In this document: one piece after another, positions 7,333 to 15,892 of the stretch
Layout: the number at the start of each line of letters is the position of its first letter
How positions within the stretch are numbered: the stretch's first letter is position 1
NCBI RefSeq assembly: GCF_043641075.1
Contig: NZ_JBHZRC010000004.1
Coordinates: 277,215 to 341,214, forward strand
Source of the DNA: Bacillus_BD oryzisoli_A
GTDB lineage: Bacteria; Bacillota; Bacilli; Bacillales; Cytobacillaceae
DNA: 64,000 nucleotides
Direction of reading: 5' to 3'
Notes under the pieces: model-generated
The model's database searches: none
Seen by the model: only the letters and a program-made list of their open reading frames with translations
What the model was told of the DNA's origin: nothing
Position numbers and translations under genes: made by a program

Positions 7333-9495
7333 TTGGAAGAACAAAACAAGCTTTTTGCTTTAGATATTGGTACACGCTCTGTTGTCGGAATCATTCTAGA
7401 AGTTGATAGTGCTAAGAACTATCATGTCATTGATATTTTATCAAAGGAGCATTCAAAACGTGCTATGCTCGATGGGCAGATCCATGATGTGGCAGCTGTG
7501 GCAAACATCATTTCTGACATAAAAGAGGAACTTGAAAAAACCCACGGACCACTAAAAAAAGTTCATGTGGCCGCAGCCGGGAGAGCGTTAAAAACAGAAC
7601 GTGCTGCAGTATCAGTAAATATTGCCGGAAAACCAATGATTCAAAAAGAAGATATACTTCATTTTGAGTTAAGCGCCGTGCAACAGGCACAGGCAATTGT
7701 GGCAGAAAAGCAGCATAATGCTGAAAACCGGCAATTTTATTATTGTGTTGGCTACTCTGTTCTATCCTATAAACTTGATAATGAAGAGATTGGTAATTTA
7801 ATTGATCAGCAAGGGTATGAAGCTTCCGTTGAAATTATTGCTACTTTTTTACCGAGGGTAGTCGTTGAATCTTTAATTGCTGCTCTTAACAGAGCTAATT
7901 TAGAGATGGAAGCATTGACGCTTGAGCCGATTGCTGCCATTAACGTGCTTATTCCACCGTCGATGAGGCGATTAAACGTAGCACTTGTTGACATTGGTGC
8001 TGGTACATCCGATATTGCCATTACAGACTTAGGCACTGTCATTGCCTACGGGATGGTACCGATTGCAGGTGATGAAATAACAGAAACCATCAGTGATCAA
8101 TACCTGCTTGATTTTCCATTAGCAGAACAAACAAAACGAGCACTGCTGACCCAGACTTCCCTTACCATAACAGATATTCTAGGATTCGAAACCGAGGTAT
8201 CGCGAGAAGAAATGATTTCGAACATCACACCTGCCATTGATTCTTTAGCGAAATCCATTTCTAATGAAATATTAAACTTAAATAATCAAAAGCCGCCGAA
8301 AGCCATCATGCTTGTCGGGGGCGGAAGTCTGACTCCAAACATCACGAAATTACTGGCTCAAAATATGCAGCTCCCTGAGAATCGAGTCGCTATAAGAGAC
8401 CTTAATGCCATACCCTCTGTCTCATTTGCCGACCATATTGATAAAGGTCCAGAACTAGTGACACCTATTGGAATTGCGATAACCGCACAAAAATCACCTG
8501 TGCATTATCGTACCGTTTATGTCAATGAACAGCCTGTCCGCCTTTTTGAGGTAAAGAAATTAACAGTCGGTGACTGCTTACTTACAAGCGGAGTCAAATT
8601 AAATAAGCTGTATGGAAAACCTGGGATGGCCATGATTATCACTCTTAATGGGCAAAATATTACCATACCAGGCGAGCATGGGAAAGCACCTTTATTATAT
8701 AAGAACGGTGTTCCCTGCAGTCTTGATGATCCAATTGAAAACGGAGACCAGATAGAAGTGATTACCGGGAGTGATGGGAAAAAGCCAACCGTCTATATCA
8801 TGGATTTGCTGGATGGGTTACCACAAAAGACGATTACAATAAATGAAAAATCATACACCGTGTATGCGCAAATTACCTGCAATGGTCTTCCTGCTCATGC
8901 CGATAAACAAATTTCTGATCGAGACCAGATTGCCTGTAGATTTCCTGAAACCATTGAACAATTACTTACCGGCCTAAACCTTCAGCATGAACTCGATAAG
9001 CTGCGTCCCTTTCATATCAATTTAAATGGAAAAGAAACGTTTATCCCTCCTTTTTCAGGAAAGCTCTACAGAAATGGATTGGAGACTAAATTAGGAAATA
9101 ACTTTGAACATTTAGATGTTATAACAATAGAAAGCAAAAAACAGCCTACAGTAAGAGAGCTTGCAGAGGTAAAACAAATCCTGCTTTCACAAAGTATCCC
9201 TGTATCATTTAATGGAAAGCCGCTCACCATGACGAAAAGATTAACTGAGTTTAAACGAAATCAGGAAATACTTTCAGAAAGTGATCTTATTTTCGAAGGC
9301 GATCATATTGTATATGAACATAGGAAAATGGAGCCGTTCATCTTTCAGGATTTATTTAATCATGTTCAAGTCAATATGCCTAATCATTCAACAGGTCGAT
9401 TTACATTGCTGCGAAATAATCAACAGACAACCTTTTTCGGGAAAATTGAACCTGGAGATGATTTAAAAATTGTCTGGCCCACTACCAAAACTTGA
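7333..9495 (+). CDS. FtsA/PilM-like ATPase with repeated C-terminal domain
   Basis: Actin-fold ATPase related to FtsA and PilM; 720 residues, much longer than FtsA (about 420-440). The first half has the fold's nucleotide motifs: phosphate-1 loop LDIGTRSVVGI (10-20), phosphate-2 loop VDIGAGTSDIAI (219-230) and adenosine motif LVGGGSLTP (327-335). The second half (about 400-720) repeats a degenerate unit: N-G, about eight residues, a hydrophobic residue, then G/D-D-x-I-x-V, near residues 458-476, 517-534, 581-599, 627-661 and 695-714. This looks like serial beta-grasp or SLBB-like modules, which is my inference. There is no membrane segment and no FtsA C-terminal amphipathic helix that I can see. 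It starts with TTG, preceded by AAGGTG. It stands alone between aroA and ytxJ. The true ftsA normally lies in the dcw cluster, so this is a paralogue of unknown function, often auto-named FtsA. Confidence 0.75.
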   Translation: MEEQNKLFALDIGTRSVVGIILEVDSAKNYHVIDILSKEHSKRAMLDGQIHDVAAVANIISDIKEELEKTHGPLKKVHVAAAGRALKTERAAVSVNIAGKPMIQKEDILHFELSAVQQAQAIVAEKQHNAENRQFYYCVGYSVLSYKLDNEEIGNLIDQQGYEASVEIIATFLPRVVVESLIAALNRANLEMEALTLEPIAAINVLIPPSMRRLNVALVDIGAGTSDIAITDLGTVIAYGMVPIAGDEITETISDQYLLDFPLAEQTKRALLTQTSLTITDILGFETEVSREEMISNITPAIDSLAKSISNEILNLNNQKPPKAIMLVGGGSLTPNITKLLAQNMQLPENRVAIRDLNAIPSVSFADHIDKGPELVTPIGIAITAQKSPVHYRTVYVNEQPVRLFEVKKLTVGDCLLTSGVKLNKLYGKPGMAMIITLNGQNITIPGEHGKAPLLYKNGVPCSLDDPIENGDQIEVITGSDGKKPTVYIMDLLDGLPQKTITINEKSYTVYAQITCNGLPAHADKQISDRDQIACRFPETIEQLLTGLNLQHELDKLRPFHINLNGKETFIPPFSGKLYRNGLETKLGNNFEHLDVITIESKKQPTVRELAEVKQILLSQSIPVSFNGKPLTMTKRLTEFKRNQEILSESDLIFEGDHIVYEHRKMEPFIFQDLFNHVQVNMPNHSTGRFTLLRNNQQTTFFGKIEPGDDLKIVWPTTKT

Positions 9496-9500
9496 TTAGC

Positions 9501-9538
9501 AAAATAAAAAAGGGAGTCAGAGACCCCCTTTTTATTTT
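9501..9538. terminator. bidirectional terminator
   Basis: A-run and AAGGG...GTC (9506-9518) pair with GAC...CCCTT and the T-run (9522-9534). It separates the convergent FtsA-like gene and ytxJ; the ytxJ stop codon (9532-9534) lies inside the 3' flank. Confidence 0.8.
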
Positions 9539-9861
9539 GTTTGCTGTAATGAATCGGTTAATGATTTCGTTGTAATATTTCGGTGAGAGGTATGCCATAC
9601 CGCTTCATTTTCAGTAAAAAGAATGGCTTGTGGTGATTCATGCCTAATTTCAAATTTATCAGCGATATAATTCGATAATGGACGCGACTCTTGAACCGTT
9701 AAATAATATGTAGGAAATCCTTGTTGTTCTTTTGTAAAGCTTTCATACTCATCATATGCAGCTTGGCTGATTGGACAAGTGATACTATGTTTTAAAACAA
9801 AAAGAGCTTGTTCCTTTTCTAAAGCTTGATCGAATTCTTCTATTGAATTAAGTTTAATCAT
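9532..9861 (-). CDS. ytxJ: thioredoxin-like general stress protein YtxJ
   Basis: A 109-residue thioredoxin-fold protein of the YtxJ family, with a single cysteine in the active-site position (KHSITCPISQAAYDEY, about residues 24-39) and the cis-proline region SPQAILF. Monothiol YtxJ proteins are linked to bacillithiol redox control and are annotated as bacilliredoxin-like. It is the last gene of ytxG-ytxH-ytxJ; the operon is a general-stress (sigma-B) operon in B. subtilis. A GAGGGG box precedes the ATG. Confidence 0.9.
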   Translation of the reverse strand: MIKLNSIEEFDQALEKEQALFVLKHSITCPISQAAYDEYESFTKEQQGFPTYYLTVQESRPLSNYIADKFEIRHESPQAILFTENEAVWHTSHRNITTKSLTDSLQQTK

Positions 9862-9889
9862 TTTTTCCCCTCACTTATCCTTTAACGAT

Positions 9890-10366
9890 TTATTGAGTAT
9901 TGAATTTACTCTCAGTTTCATCAAATGCTCTTTTCGTTTCCTCCAGTTTTTTTTGAATATCTGATTCAGAATGGTTATTCCGCTCAAATAGTTCATCGAC
10001 CGGATTTGTTGAAGCATCTGTTTCAGACTCAGATGCGAACCCCTTCACTTTCTTAACAAGATCAACTGATTGCTCTGAAACCTTTCTTGAAATCGCAGAT
10101 GTTTTGTCCTTAACCGTTGAGGTTAATTCATTTCCTTTAATTGATACAGATTCACGAATATGATCTGTTTTTTCTCTTAGCTGGTAGGCTTGATTATTTA
10201 GATCAACTCGTAATTCTTTACCTGATTTAGGCGCTAACAATAAGGCTGTAAGAGAACCTACCGCTGCACCAATCAAACTACCAAGGAGAAAATCCTTTGT
10301 ACTCATACGAGATTCTGATGATTTATCCTTTTTCAATTCATAGTTCATTCTTTCATTTCCAGCCAT
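9890..10366 (-). CDS. ytxH: YtxH family general stress protein
   Basis: The 158-residue protein has one glycine-rich membrane segment near residues 26-46 (FLLGSLIGAAVGSLTALLLA) followed by the P-K-S-G-K-E-L-R sequence typical of YtxH/GvpP-like proteins. The rest is charged, helical and Lys/Glu/Ser-rich. The molecular function is unknown. It is the middle gene of the stress operon, 24 bases after ytxG and 28 before ytxJ; GGGAGG precedes its ATG. Confidence 0.92.
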   Translation of the reverse strand: MAGNERMNYELKKDKSSESRMSTKDFLLGSLIGAAVGSLTALLLAPKSGKELRVDLNNQAYQLREKTDHIRESVSIKGNELTSTVKDKTSAISRKVSEQSVDLVKKVKGFASESETDASTNPVDELFERNNHSESDIQKKLEETKRAFDETESKFNTQ

Positions 10367-10390
10367 ACATACGCCTCCCTATTCTACTTA

Positions 10391-10864
10391 CTATCTTGCC
10401 CTCTCCTTTTTAAAATCATAGCCTTCTTCAAGTGAGCGTTCAGTGTTTTTCTTTTGTTTTCGATCCTGCCATTTATCCTTCAACTCAAGAATAATATTGC
10501 TCCACTGAATCACCTGTGCCATTTTATCCTTGTTTTCTTCAACCTGATGGGTCATAGAATTTGTAATAGACTGAATCGAGCCGCTAAACTTCCTTACTGA
10601 CTCACCTACATCCTTCACTGCATCCACAACACTATTTAAATCCTCAGCTTTCTTCTGCACGTCGCTGGCAAGTTCATTTGTCTTATGTAATAAAATAGTG
10701 GTTTCCTTCGTTACACCATCTAATTGCTGCTCCAAGCCTGATAATGTCTTTGAGACACTGTTTAGCGTTCCCTGTAATGACTTTAATGTCCTTGTTAGAT
10801 AAATAACTAAAATAAAAAAGGCGATAGCAATTAAAGCTACACTTAAATATAAAATAATACTCAA
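10391..10864 (-). CDS. ytxG: DUF948 membrane protein YtxG
   Basis: DUF948 protein: one N-terminal membrane helix (SIILYLSVALIAIAFFILVIYL) and a long predicted coiled coil (RTLKSLQGTLNSVSKTLSGL onward) resembling chemoreceptor helices. A GTG at 10876 opens the longest frame, but it abuts the GGGAGGTG ribosome binding site; the in-frame TTG at 10864 has a 9-base spacing, so I chose it (157 residues). It is the first gene of the stress operon, directly behind the sigma-B-like promoter at 10898-10923. Function is unknown. Confidence 0.88.
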   Translation of the reverse strand: MSIILYLSVALIAIAFFILVIYLTRTLKSLQGTLNSVSKTLSGLEQQLDGVTKETTILLHKTNELASDVQKKAEDLNSVVDAVKDVGESVRKFSGSIQSITNSMTHQVEENKDKMAQVIQWSNIILELKDKWQDRKQKKNTERSLEEGYDFKKERAR

Positions 10865-10897
10865 AACGACTGACACCTCCCTGTCTTATTTCTAACT

Positions 10898-10923
10898 ATA
10901 TCCTGTAATGTCAGGATATAAAC
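10898..10923 (-). promoter_or_regulatory. sigma-B-like promoter of ytxGHJ
   Basis: On the minus strand GTTTAT (10923-10918), a 14-base spacer and GGATAT (10903-10898) match the sigma-B consensus (GTTTAA, 12-14, GGGTAT) at 10 of 12 positions. The homologous B. subtilis operon is sigma-B dependent. The -10 and the spacer form a perfect 8-base inverted repeat, ATATCCTG / CAGGATAT, with a 6-base gap. Confidence 0.65.
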
Positions 10924-11040
10924 ATCCAACAAAGCTTTTGTGGACTTCCCTTTCGTCTATCTAAAATCTTACCATAATGGTGGATACTTTCAATTCATAA
11001 CTGCTTAAAGCAGATTAGATTTTTGCAAGTCCTTCTCAAC

Positions 11041-11091
11041 AAAAAACGAAAGTACTTGTAGACAAAGCGTCTATAAAATACTTTCGTTTTC
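11041..11091. terminator. terminator downstream of murC
   Basis: AAAACGAAAGTA (11043-11054) pairs with TACTTTCGTTTT (11079-11090), with an inner TAGAC/GTCTA stem. Located 12 bases after the murC stop on the minus strand. Confidence 0.8.
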
Positions 11092-11102
11092 CGATGAATC
11101 TT

Positions 11103-12398
11103 CTATAAGGTTTGTTCATATGCAGCCTGAAACTTCTGAATATCCCCGGCTCCCATAAAAATAATCACGCTGTTATCGTGACTCTTCAAAGATGACATCT
11201 CTTCTTCCGTAATGATGTTCGATTCAGGTATTTTTGCCTGCAAATCCTCAATAGACAATTTCCCATGATTCTCACGTGCTGAACCGAAAATTTCACATAA
11301 ATACGTTTTATCCGCCAGATTTAAGCTTTCGGCAAATTCCCCAAGAAAAGCCTGCGTTCTAGAAAAGGTATGCGGTTGAAAAACGGCCACAATTTCTTTT
11401 TCAGGATATTTCTGTCTTGCTGCATCAATGGTTGCTTTTATTTCTGTTGGATGGTGTGCATAATCATCAATTAAGATTTGAGACCCAGCTTTTTTTTCTG
11501 AAAACCGCCTTTTAACGCCTTCAAAATTCATTAATTGTTTACGAACAACCTCTGTGTCAATTCCTTCATAATGACACAGTGCGATTACCGCTAAAGAGTT
11601 TAAAATATTATGATCGCCATAGCTTCGAATAGCGAACGAGTCAAAAAATGTATTTCGAATAAACACATCAAACGTTGTTCCTTCTGTAGTCTTTACAACA
11701 TTTCGTGCTTGAAAGTCATTTTCTTCCCCAAAACCATAAAACAAAACAGGAACCTTAGCCTGCATTTTTTGTAAATGCTCATCATCACCGCAGGCAATAA
11801 TTCCCTTATTCACCTGCAGAGCCATCTCCTGGAAAGCAGCGCATACATCATCAATATTCGCAAAATAGTCAGGGTGGTCAAAATCGATATTCGTCATTAT
11901 AGCGTAATCAGGAAAATAGGATAAAAAGTGTCTGCGATATTCACAGGCCTCAAACACGAAATACTCCGAATCCTCTTCCCCTTTACCTGTACCATCGCCG
12001 ATTAAATAGGAAGTCGGCTTCGCTCCGGAAATAACATGTGCCAGCAAACCGGTAGTAGATGTTTTACCGTGAGCTCCTGTAACAGCAATACTTGAGAACC
12101 GTTTCATAAAATCACCTAAAAAACGGTGATAACGTATAACAGGAAGACCGAGCCTCATCGCTTCTTGAATTTCTTCATGTGTGTCAGGAAATGCATTTCC
12201 GGCAACTATTGTCATTCCAGGCTGTATATTTTCTTTTTGAAAAGGAAGGATCTTTATTCCCGCTTGCTCAAGAGCAATTTGCGTAAAAAAACGTTTATCT
12301 ACATCGGACCCTTGAACCTGAAAATTCATATCATGAAGAATTTGTGCAAGTGCACTCATTCCGGACCCCTTAATACCTACGAAATGGTAATTAGTCAT
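11103..12398 (-). CDS. murC: UDP-N-acetylmuramate--L-alanine ligase
   Basis: Adds L-alanine to UDP-MurNAc in cytoplasmic peptidoglycan precursor synthesis. The N-terminal Rossmann motif GIKGSGMSALA (residues 8-18), ATP loop VTGAHGKTSTT, DFDHPDYF and DDYAHHPTEI are all diagnostic. I place the start at the ATG at 12398 (MTNYHFVGIKG), which has GGAGG 8 bases upstream; an in-frame codon 15 bases upstream would overlap that site. The resulting 431 residues match B. subtilis MurC. The gene lies between sftA and ytxGHJ as in B. subtilis, away from the other mur genes. Confidence 0.97.
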   Translation of the reverse strand: MTNYHFVGIKGSGMSALAQILHDMNFQVQGSDVDKRFFTQIALEQAGIKILPFQKENIQPGMTIVAGNAFPDTHEEIQEAMRLGLPVIRYHRFLGDFMKRFSSIAVTGAHGKTSTTGLLAHVISGAKPTSYLIGDGTGKGEEDSEYFVFEACEYRRHFLSYFPDYAIMTNIDFDHPDYFANIDDVCAAFQEMALQVNKGIIACGDDEHLQKMQAKVPVLFYGFGEENDFQARNVVKTTEGTTFDVFIRNTFFDSFAIRSYGDHNILNSLAVIALCHYEGIDTEVVRKQLMNFEGVKRRFSEKKAGSQILIDDYAHHPTEIKATIDAARQKYPEKEIVAVFQPHTFSRTQAFLGEFAESLNLADKTYLCEIFGSARENHGKLSIEDLQAKIPESNIITEEEMSSLKSHDNSVIIFMGAGDIQKFQAAYEQTL

Positions 12399-12666
12399 AT
12401 AAAGAACCTCCAACCATCGTCTAACTGTAAAAACAGTATATGATTATTTATTTATTTTTGCTCATTTTGCTTGATTATGAAGATATCTTTGTAAAACAGA
12501 TACCTCTATACTTTGTCTAATCATATTCAAACATTATATCACCATTAACTTCTAAAGAAAACTTCATTCTTTTTTATACTTAAAAGTAAAAATGACCATA
12601 TTGTCTATGAAAGAAGGAAAATAGCTGTTCAAGCATAAAATTCCCTCTTGAAATCTATTCATAGGC

Positions 12667-15600
12667 TTATAGGTTCTTGCTTGCCATCTGTAACGATTCT
12701 AATTCCGCATCTGTTATGAATACATCTCTTGGCTTGCTTCCACGTGACTCAGAAATATATCCATGCTGCTCCATCATATCAATTAATCTCGCCGCTCGAT
12801 TATAGCCTATTTTGAATCTTCTTTGCAGCATAGACGAGGAGGCTCCGCCGTTTTCAATTACAAACTCACATGCCTCATAAAAGAGTTCATCTTCTGCTTC
12901 GTTGATTTCAGCCTTCTTCAATAATTCATCTTGCTCAAATAAATAGTCTGGTTCTCCCTGCGCTCTAGCATGTGCAACAACATCGTCAATTTCTTCGTCA
13001 GAAACAAACGTTCCCTGCAGGCGTATCGGCTTTGATGAGCCATTTTCTAAGAACAGCATATCTCCTCTTCCTAGAAGTTTCTCTGCACCACTAATGTCGA
13101 TGATAGTCCTTGAATCCACTTGTGACGATACAGAGAAAGCAATTCTTGTTGGGATGTTTGCCTTAATTAATCCTGTAATAACATCTACAGACGGTCTTTG
13201 TGTGGCAATGATTAGATGAATTCCACATGCTCTTGCTTTTTGAGCGATTCTACAAATAGCTTCCTCTACATCTGCAGGAGACATCATCATTAAATCGGCT
13301 AATTCATCAATAATAATAACGATGTATGGTAATTTATCAGAGTATTGCTTATGCTTGACGGCCAATTCGTTAAAGCGTCCGATATCTCTAACACCTGTAT
13401 GGGCAAATAATTCATAGCGTCTTTCCATTTCATCGACTGCCCACTTTAATGCAGCTGTTGCAGCCTTAACATCTGTAATAACAGGACTGACTAGATGTGG
13501 AATATGATTGTACGGTGCCAATTCGACCATTTTCGGATCTATTAATAATAGCTTTAAATCCTCTGGTTTCGCTTTATAAAGGAAGCTTACAAGAATGGTA
13601 TTGATACAAACACTTTTCCCTGATCCTGTTGCACCAGCAATCAGACCATGAGGCATTTTTCTTAAATCGGACACGACTGGTTTTCCGGAAATATCCAATC
13701 CTAGCGCTGCCGCAAGTGGTGATTCTTGCCGAATAAATTCCGGATTGCTAACAATTTCACTTAAATAAACCGGTCTGCTTTTGATATTTGGAACTTCGAT
13801 GCCGATTGTATGTTTACCTGGAATCGGGGCTTCTATACGAATATCCCTAGCGGCAAGACTAAGTTTAATATCATCCGATAAATTCGTAATCTTATTTACT
13901 TTCACACCCGGTTCAGGCTGGACTTCAAACCGTGTTACAGAAGGACCCTGTGTGACATTCACAACAGCAGCACCAACATTAAAATTCTTTAAGGTTGTAT
14001 TTAAAAGTTCTTTTTGCTCATCAATCCATTGGTTATTTTCCTCAACAATGATAGGCGGTGTTAAGAGGTCAATGGATGGAAAAGAGAAATTATCCTCTTG
14101 CACAGTTTCTTCCGTTTCCTGTTCATTGTCCTCATGGATTTGTATAGCTTGAACAGTTTCTTCCACTGCTGCAGTTACTGGTTCTTCTGGTTCATCAGCA
14201 TTTGCAATAATTTGAAAGGATTGATCTGCTATAACGACCGTGTTTTCCGTAACCGTATCCGTATGCCCCTGGGCATCAGTTTTCTTAGCCTGACCAGTCA
14301 TCTCAGTCAAATCCTTTGTTTCCTCTACATGTTTCGGCAAGTCTCTATCAATTTTATTAATTGAGTTATTCAGCTCTCTTTCCATCATCCTTAGCTTATC
14401 TTGATTAAGCATAATGACATTGAAAGGAATTGCCGAACGAACCGGCTCCTCCGCCTGAACATCAACCATTTCATCTGGATCAGTTCGCATCTCGTTCTCT
14501 TCCTCAACTATTTCTTCATTTAAGATTTGATTCAAAAGTGTAAGTTCTTCTTCAATAATAGATTCTTCTTCAAGGGCAGGTACTTCCTCAACGGCTGATG
14601 GTGGTGCAGTTTCAACAGCTGCGGCTATTTCTGCTTCGAAAGCATCAGACTCCTCGAGGATCGATACAGGGTCATTCTCCGACACACTTTCAAAAATAGT
14701 TTCCATTTCAATCAGAGAGCTTGTAGTATTTTCTTGCACGGTTTCAAGAACTCCCTGCTTGCCAAAGTCTTTTTGTTCATTAGTAACTGACTTACTTTCT
14801 AGCCGTTCACTGTTTTCTTCCACCATTGTTACCTTTTGGGAAGCTTCTATTTCCAGAACCTCTTGTTCTATAATTGGTTCAACTGGTCTTTCTGCATTTC
14901 GCTCCACAGAATCGACAATTGGAGGAGCTATCTCCTTGTTATTTAGTTGTACCTTTGACAAGCTTAAGTCCAGTGGATTAAACCTCTTCTCCCCTGGTTT
15001 CATGATCACAGGTGCACCACCCCATGTCTGTGAGTAACGATGGTACAGCTCTCTATTAATCGGATCCTTTTTCTCAGCGACTTCTATTACAACCTCATTA
15101 TGTAGTGAACCTTTTCTTATTTCCGGCCGCTCCTTATAGCCAAAGATGGGAGAAGGTATATCTGTTGGTTTAAAAGGTCTTGAGTTTCTATTTTCTTGTT
15201 CAGGTATGCTGTTTCTATTCTCACGTATAACAGAAGGACTGTGCCGTCTTGTCCTTTCATGGGCCCTGTCATGTGTTCTTTCTTGGGTCCTGTCATGTGT
15301 TCTTTCTTGGGTCCTGTCATGTATTCTTTCTTGGGTTCTGTCATGTATTCTTTCTTGGGTCCTGTCATGTATTCTTTCTTGGGTCCTGTCATGTGTTCTT
15401 TCTTGGGCTCTCTCAAAGGTGCGCTCTTTGGGACGTTCATGACTGATATCCTGTACCTTTTTCAAAACAGGACGATCCGGCCTATTTCTTACTTGCTTAT
15501 CATCGTCCGGTACTAATGGAAAACGAAATGCTCCCTTTGGATATTGGTACACAATTTTTGCGTCTACTTCTTTCCCTATCTCTCGATTTTGCTTCTGTTC

Positions 15601-15699
15601 ATGAGATATTTTGGTACTGCCGCGGATATGTCCATTGTCTTCATCTATAGGTTCAATGTCATCTTTAAATAGGCGTAATAATTTTTTCATCCAATTCAA
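12667..15699 (-). CDS. sftA: DNA translocase SftA (FtsK/SpoIIIE family)
   Basis: Soluble FtsK-like ATPase that in B. subtilis moves to the septum and clears chromosomal DNA before division. At 1010 residues it is longer than B. subtilis SftA (about 950). There are no membrane segments. Order: basic N-terminus; residues 90-150 a tandem 8-residue repeat of H-D-R-T-Q-E-R-(I/T); an acidic Glu-rich linker (about 230-570); motor domain with Walker A GATGSGKS (689-696), Walker B IVIIIDELADLMMM and ATQRPSVDVITGLIK; C-terminal gamma winged helix (about 937-1000, RRFKIGYNRAARLIDMME). The start is a TTG with GAGTGAT upstream; ATG at 15690 is the alternative. The repeat is encoded by a 24-bp minisatellite at 15241-15432. 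Confidence 0.95.
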   Translation of the reverse strand: MNWMKKLLRLFKDDIEPIDEDNGHIRGSTKISHEQKQNREIGKEVDAKIVYQYPKGAFRFPLVPDDDKQVRNRPDRPVLKKVQDISHERPKERTFERAQERTHDRTQERIHDRTQERIHDRTQERIHDRTQERTHDRTQERTHDRAHERTRRHSPSVIRENRNSIPEQENRNSRPFKPTDIPSPIFGYKERPEIRKGSLHNEVVIEVAEKKDPINRELYHRYSQTWGGAPVIMKPGEKRFNPLDLSLSKVQLNNKEIAPPIVDSVERNAERPVEPIIEQEVLEIEASQKVTMVEENSERLESKSVTNEQKDFGKQGVLETVQENTTSSLIEMETIFESVSENDPVSILEESDAFEAEIAAAVETAPPSAVEEVPALEEESIIEEELTLLNQILNEEIVEEENEMRTDPDEMVDVQAEEPVRSAIPFNVIMLNQDKLRMMERELNNSINKIDRDLPKHVEETKDLTEMTGQAKKTDAQGHTDTVTENTVVIADQSFQIIANADEPEEPVTAAVEETVQAIQIHEDNEQETEETVQEDNFSFPSIDLLTPPIIVEENNQWIDEQKELLNTTLKNFNVGAAVVNVTQGPSVTRFEVQPEPGVKVNKITNLSDDIKLSLAARDIRIEAPIPGKHTIGIEVPNIKSRPVYLSEIVSNPEFIRQESPLAAALGLDISGKPVVSDLRKMPHGLIAGATGSGKSVCINTILVSFLYKAKPEDLKLLLIDPKMVELAPYNHIPHLVSPVITDVKAATAALKWAVDEMERRYELFAHTGVRDIGRFNELAVKHKQYSDKLPYIVIIIDELADLMMMSPADVEEAICRIAQKARACGIHLIIATQRPSVDVITGLIKANIPTRIAFSVSSQVDSRTIIDISGAEKLLGRGDMLFLENGSSKPIRLQGTFVSDEEIDDVVAHARAQGEPDYLFEQDELLKKAEINEAEDELFYEACEFVIENGGASSSMLQRRFKIGYNRAARLIDMMEQHGYISESRGSKPRDVFITDAELESLQMASKNL
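15241..15432. repeat. 24-bp tandem minisatellite within sftA
   Basis: Six near-identical 24-base units begin at 15265, 15289, 15313, 15337, 15361 and 15385, with diverged units on both sides. The unit length is a multiple of three, so copy-number change keeps the sftA frame and varies the 8-residue repeat. It also leaves all three plus-strand frames open, which creates false open frames there. Confidence 0.9.
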
Positions 15700-15864
15700 A
15701 CGTAATCACTCTTTCTTATTCTCTCAGTCTACCATTCTTATTTTATCAGTAATTCTTAAAAATACGAGATAAAATAATAGAATGATGCTATGGTCAGACG
15801 AAATGGAAATTTATGAAAAGAAAAGCCTTTTTTCTGTCGAAGCTTGTAAATCCTATTATACATG

Positions 15865-15891
15865 ACAAAAAAAAGAACCTTAATGGTCCTT
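15865..15891 (-). terminator. probable terminator of ytpQ
   Basis: On the minus strand AGGACC and GGTTCT form a short stem (one G-T pair) followed by a run of eight T, directly after the ytpQ stop. Confidence 0.6.
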
Positions 15892-15892
15892 T

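Noticed and set aside
7333..9495. Calling the 720-residue ATPase the true cell-division protein FtsA
   Set aside because: It is much too long, lacks a visible C-terminal membrane-targeting helix and is not next to ftsZ. Only the fold is shared.
10865..10876. GTG at 10876 as the ytxG start
   Set aside because: It directly abuts the GGGAGGTG ribosome binding site; the TTG at 10864 has normal spacing.
15117..15516. Long overlapping open frames in all plus-strand frames and a second minus frame opposite sftA
   Set aside because: They are a by-product of the 24-bp repeat, whose length keeps every frame open. They have no ribosome binding sites and give only repeat-derived peptides.
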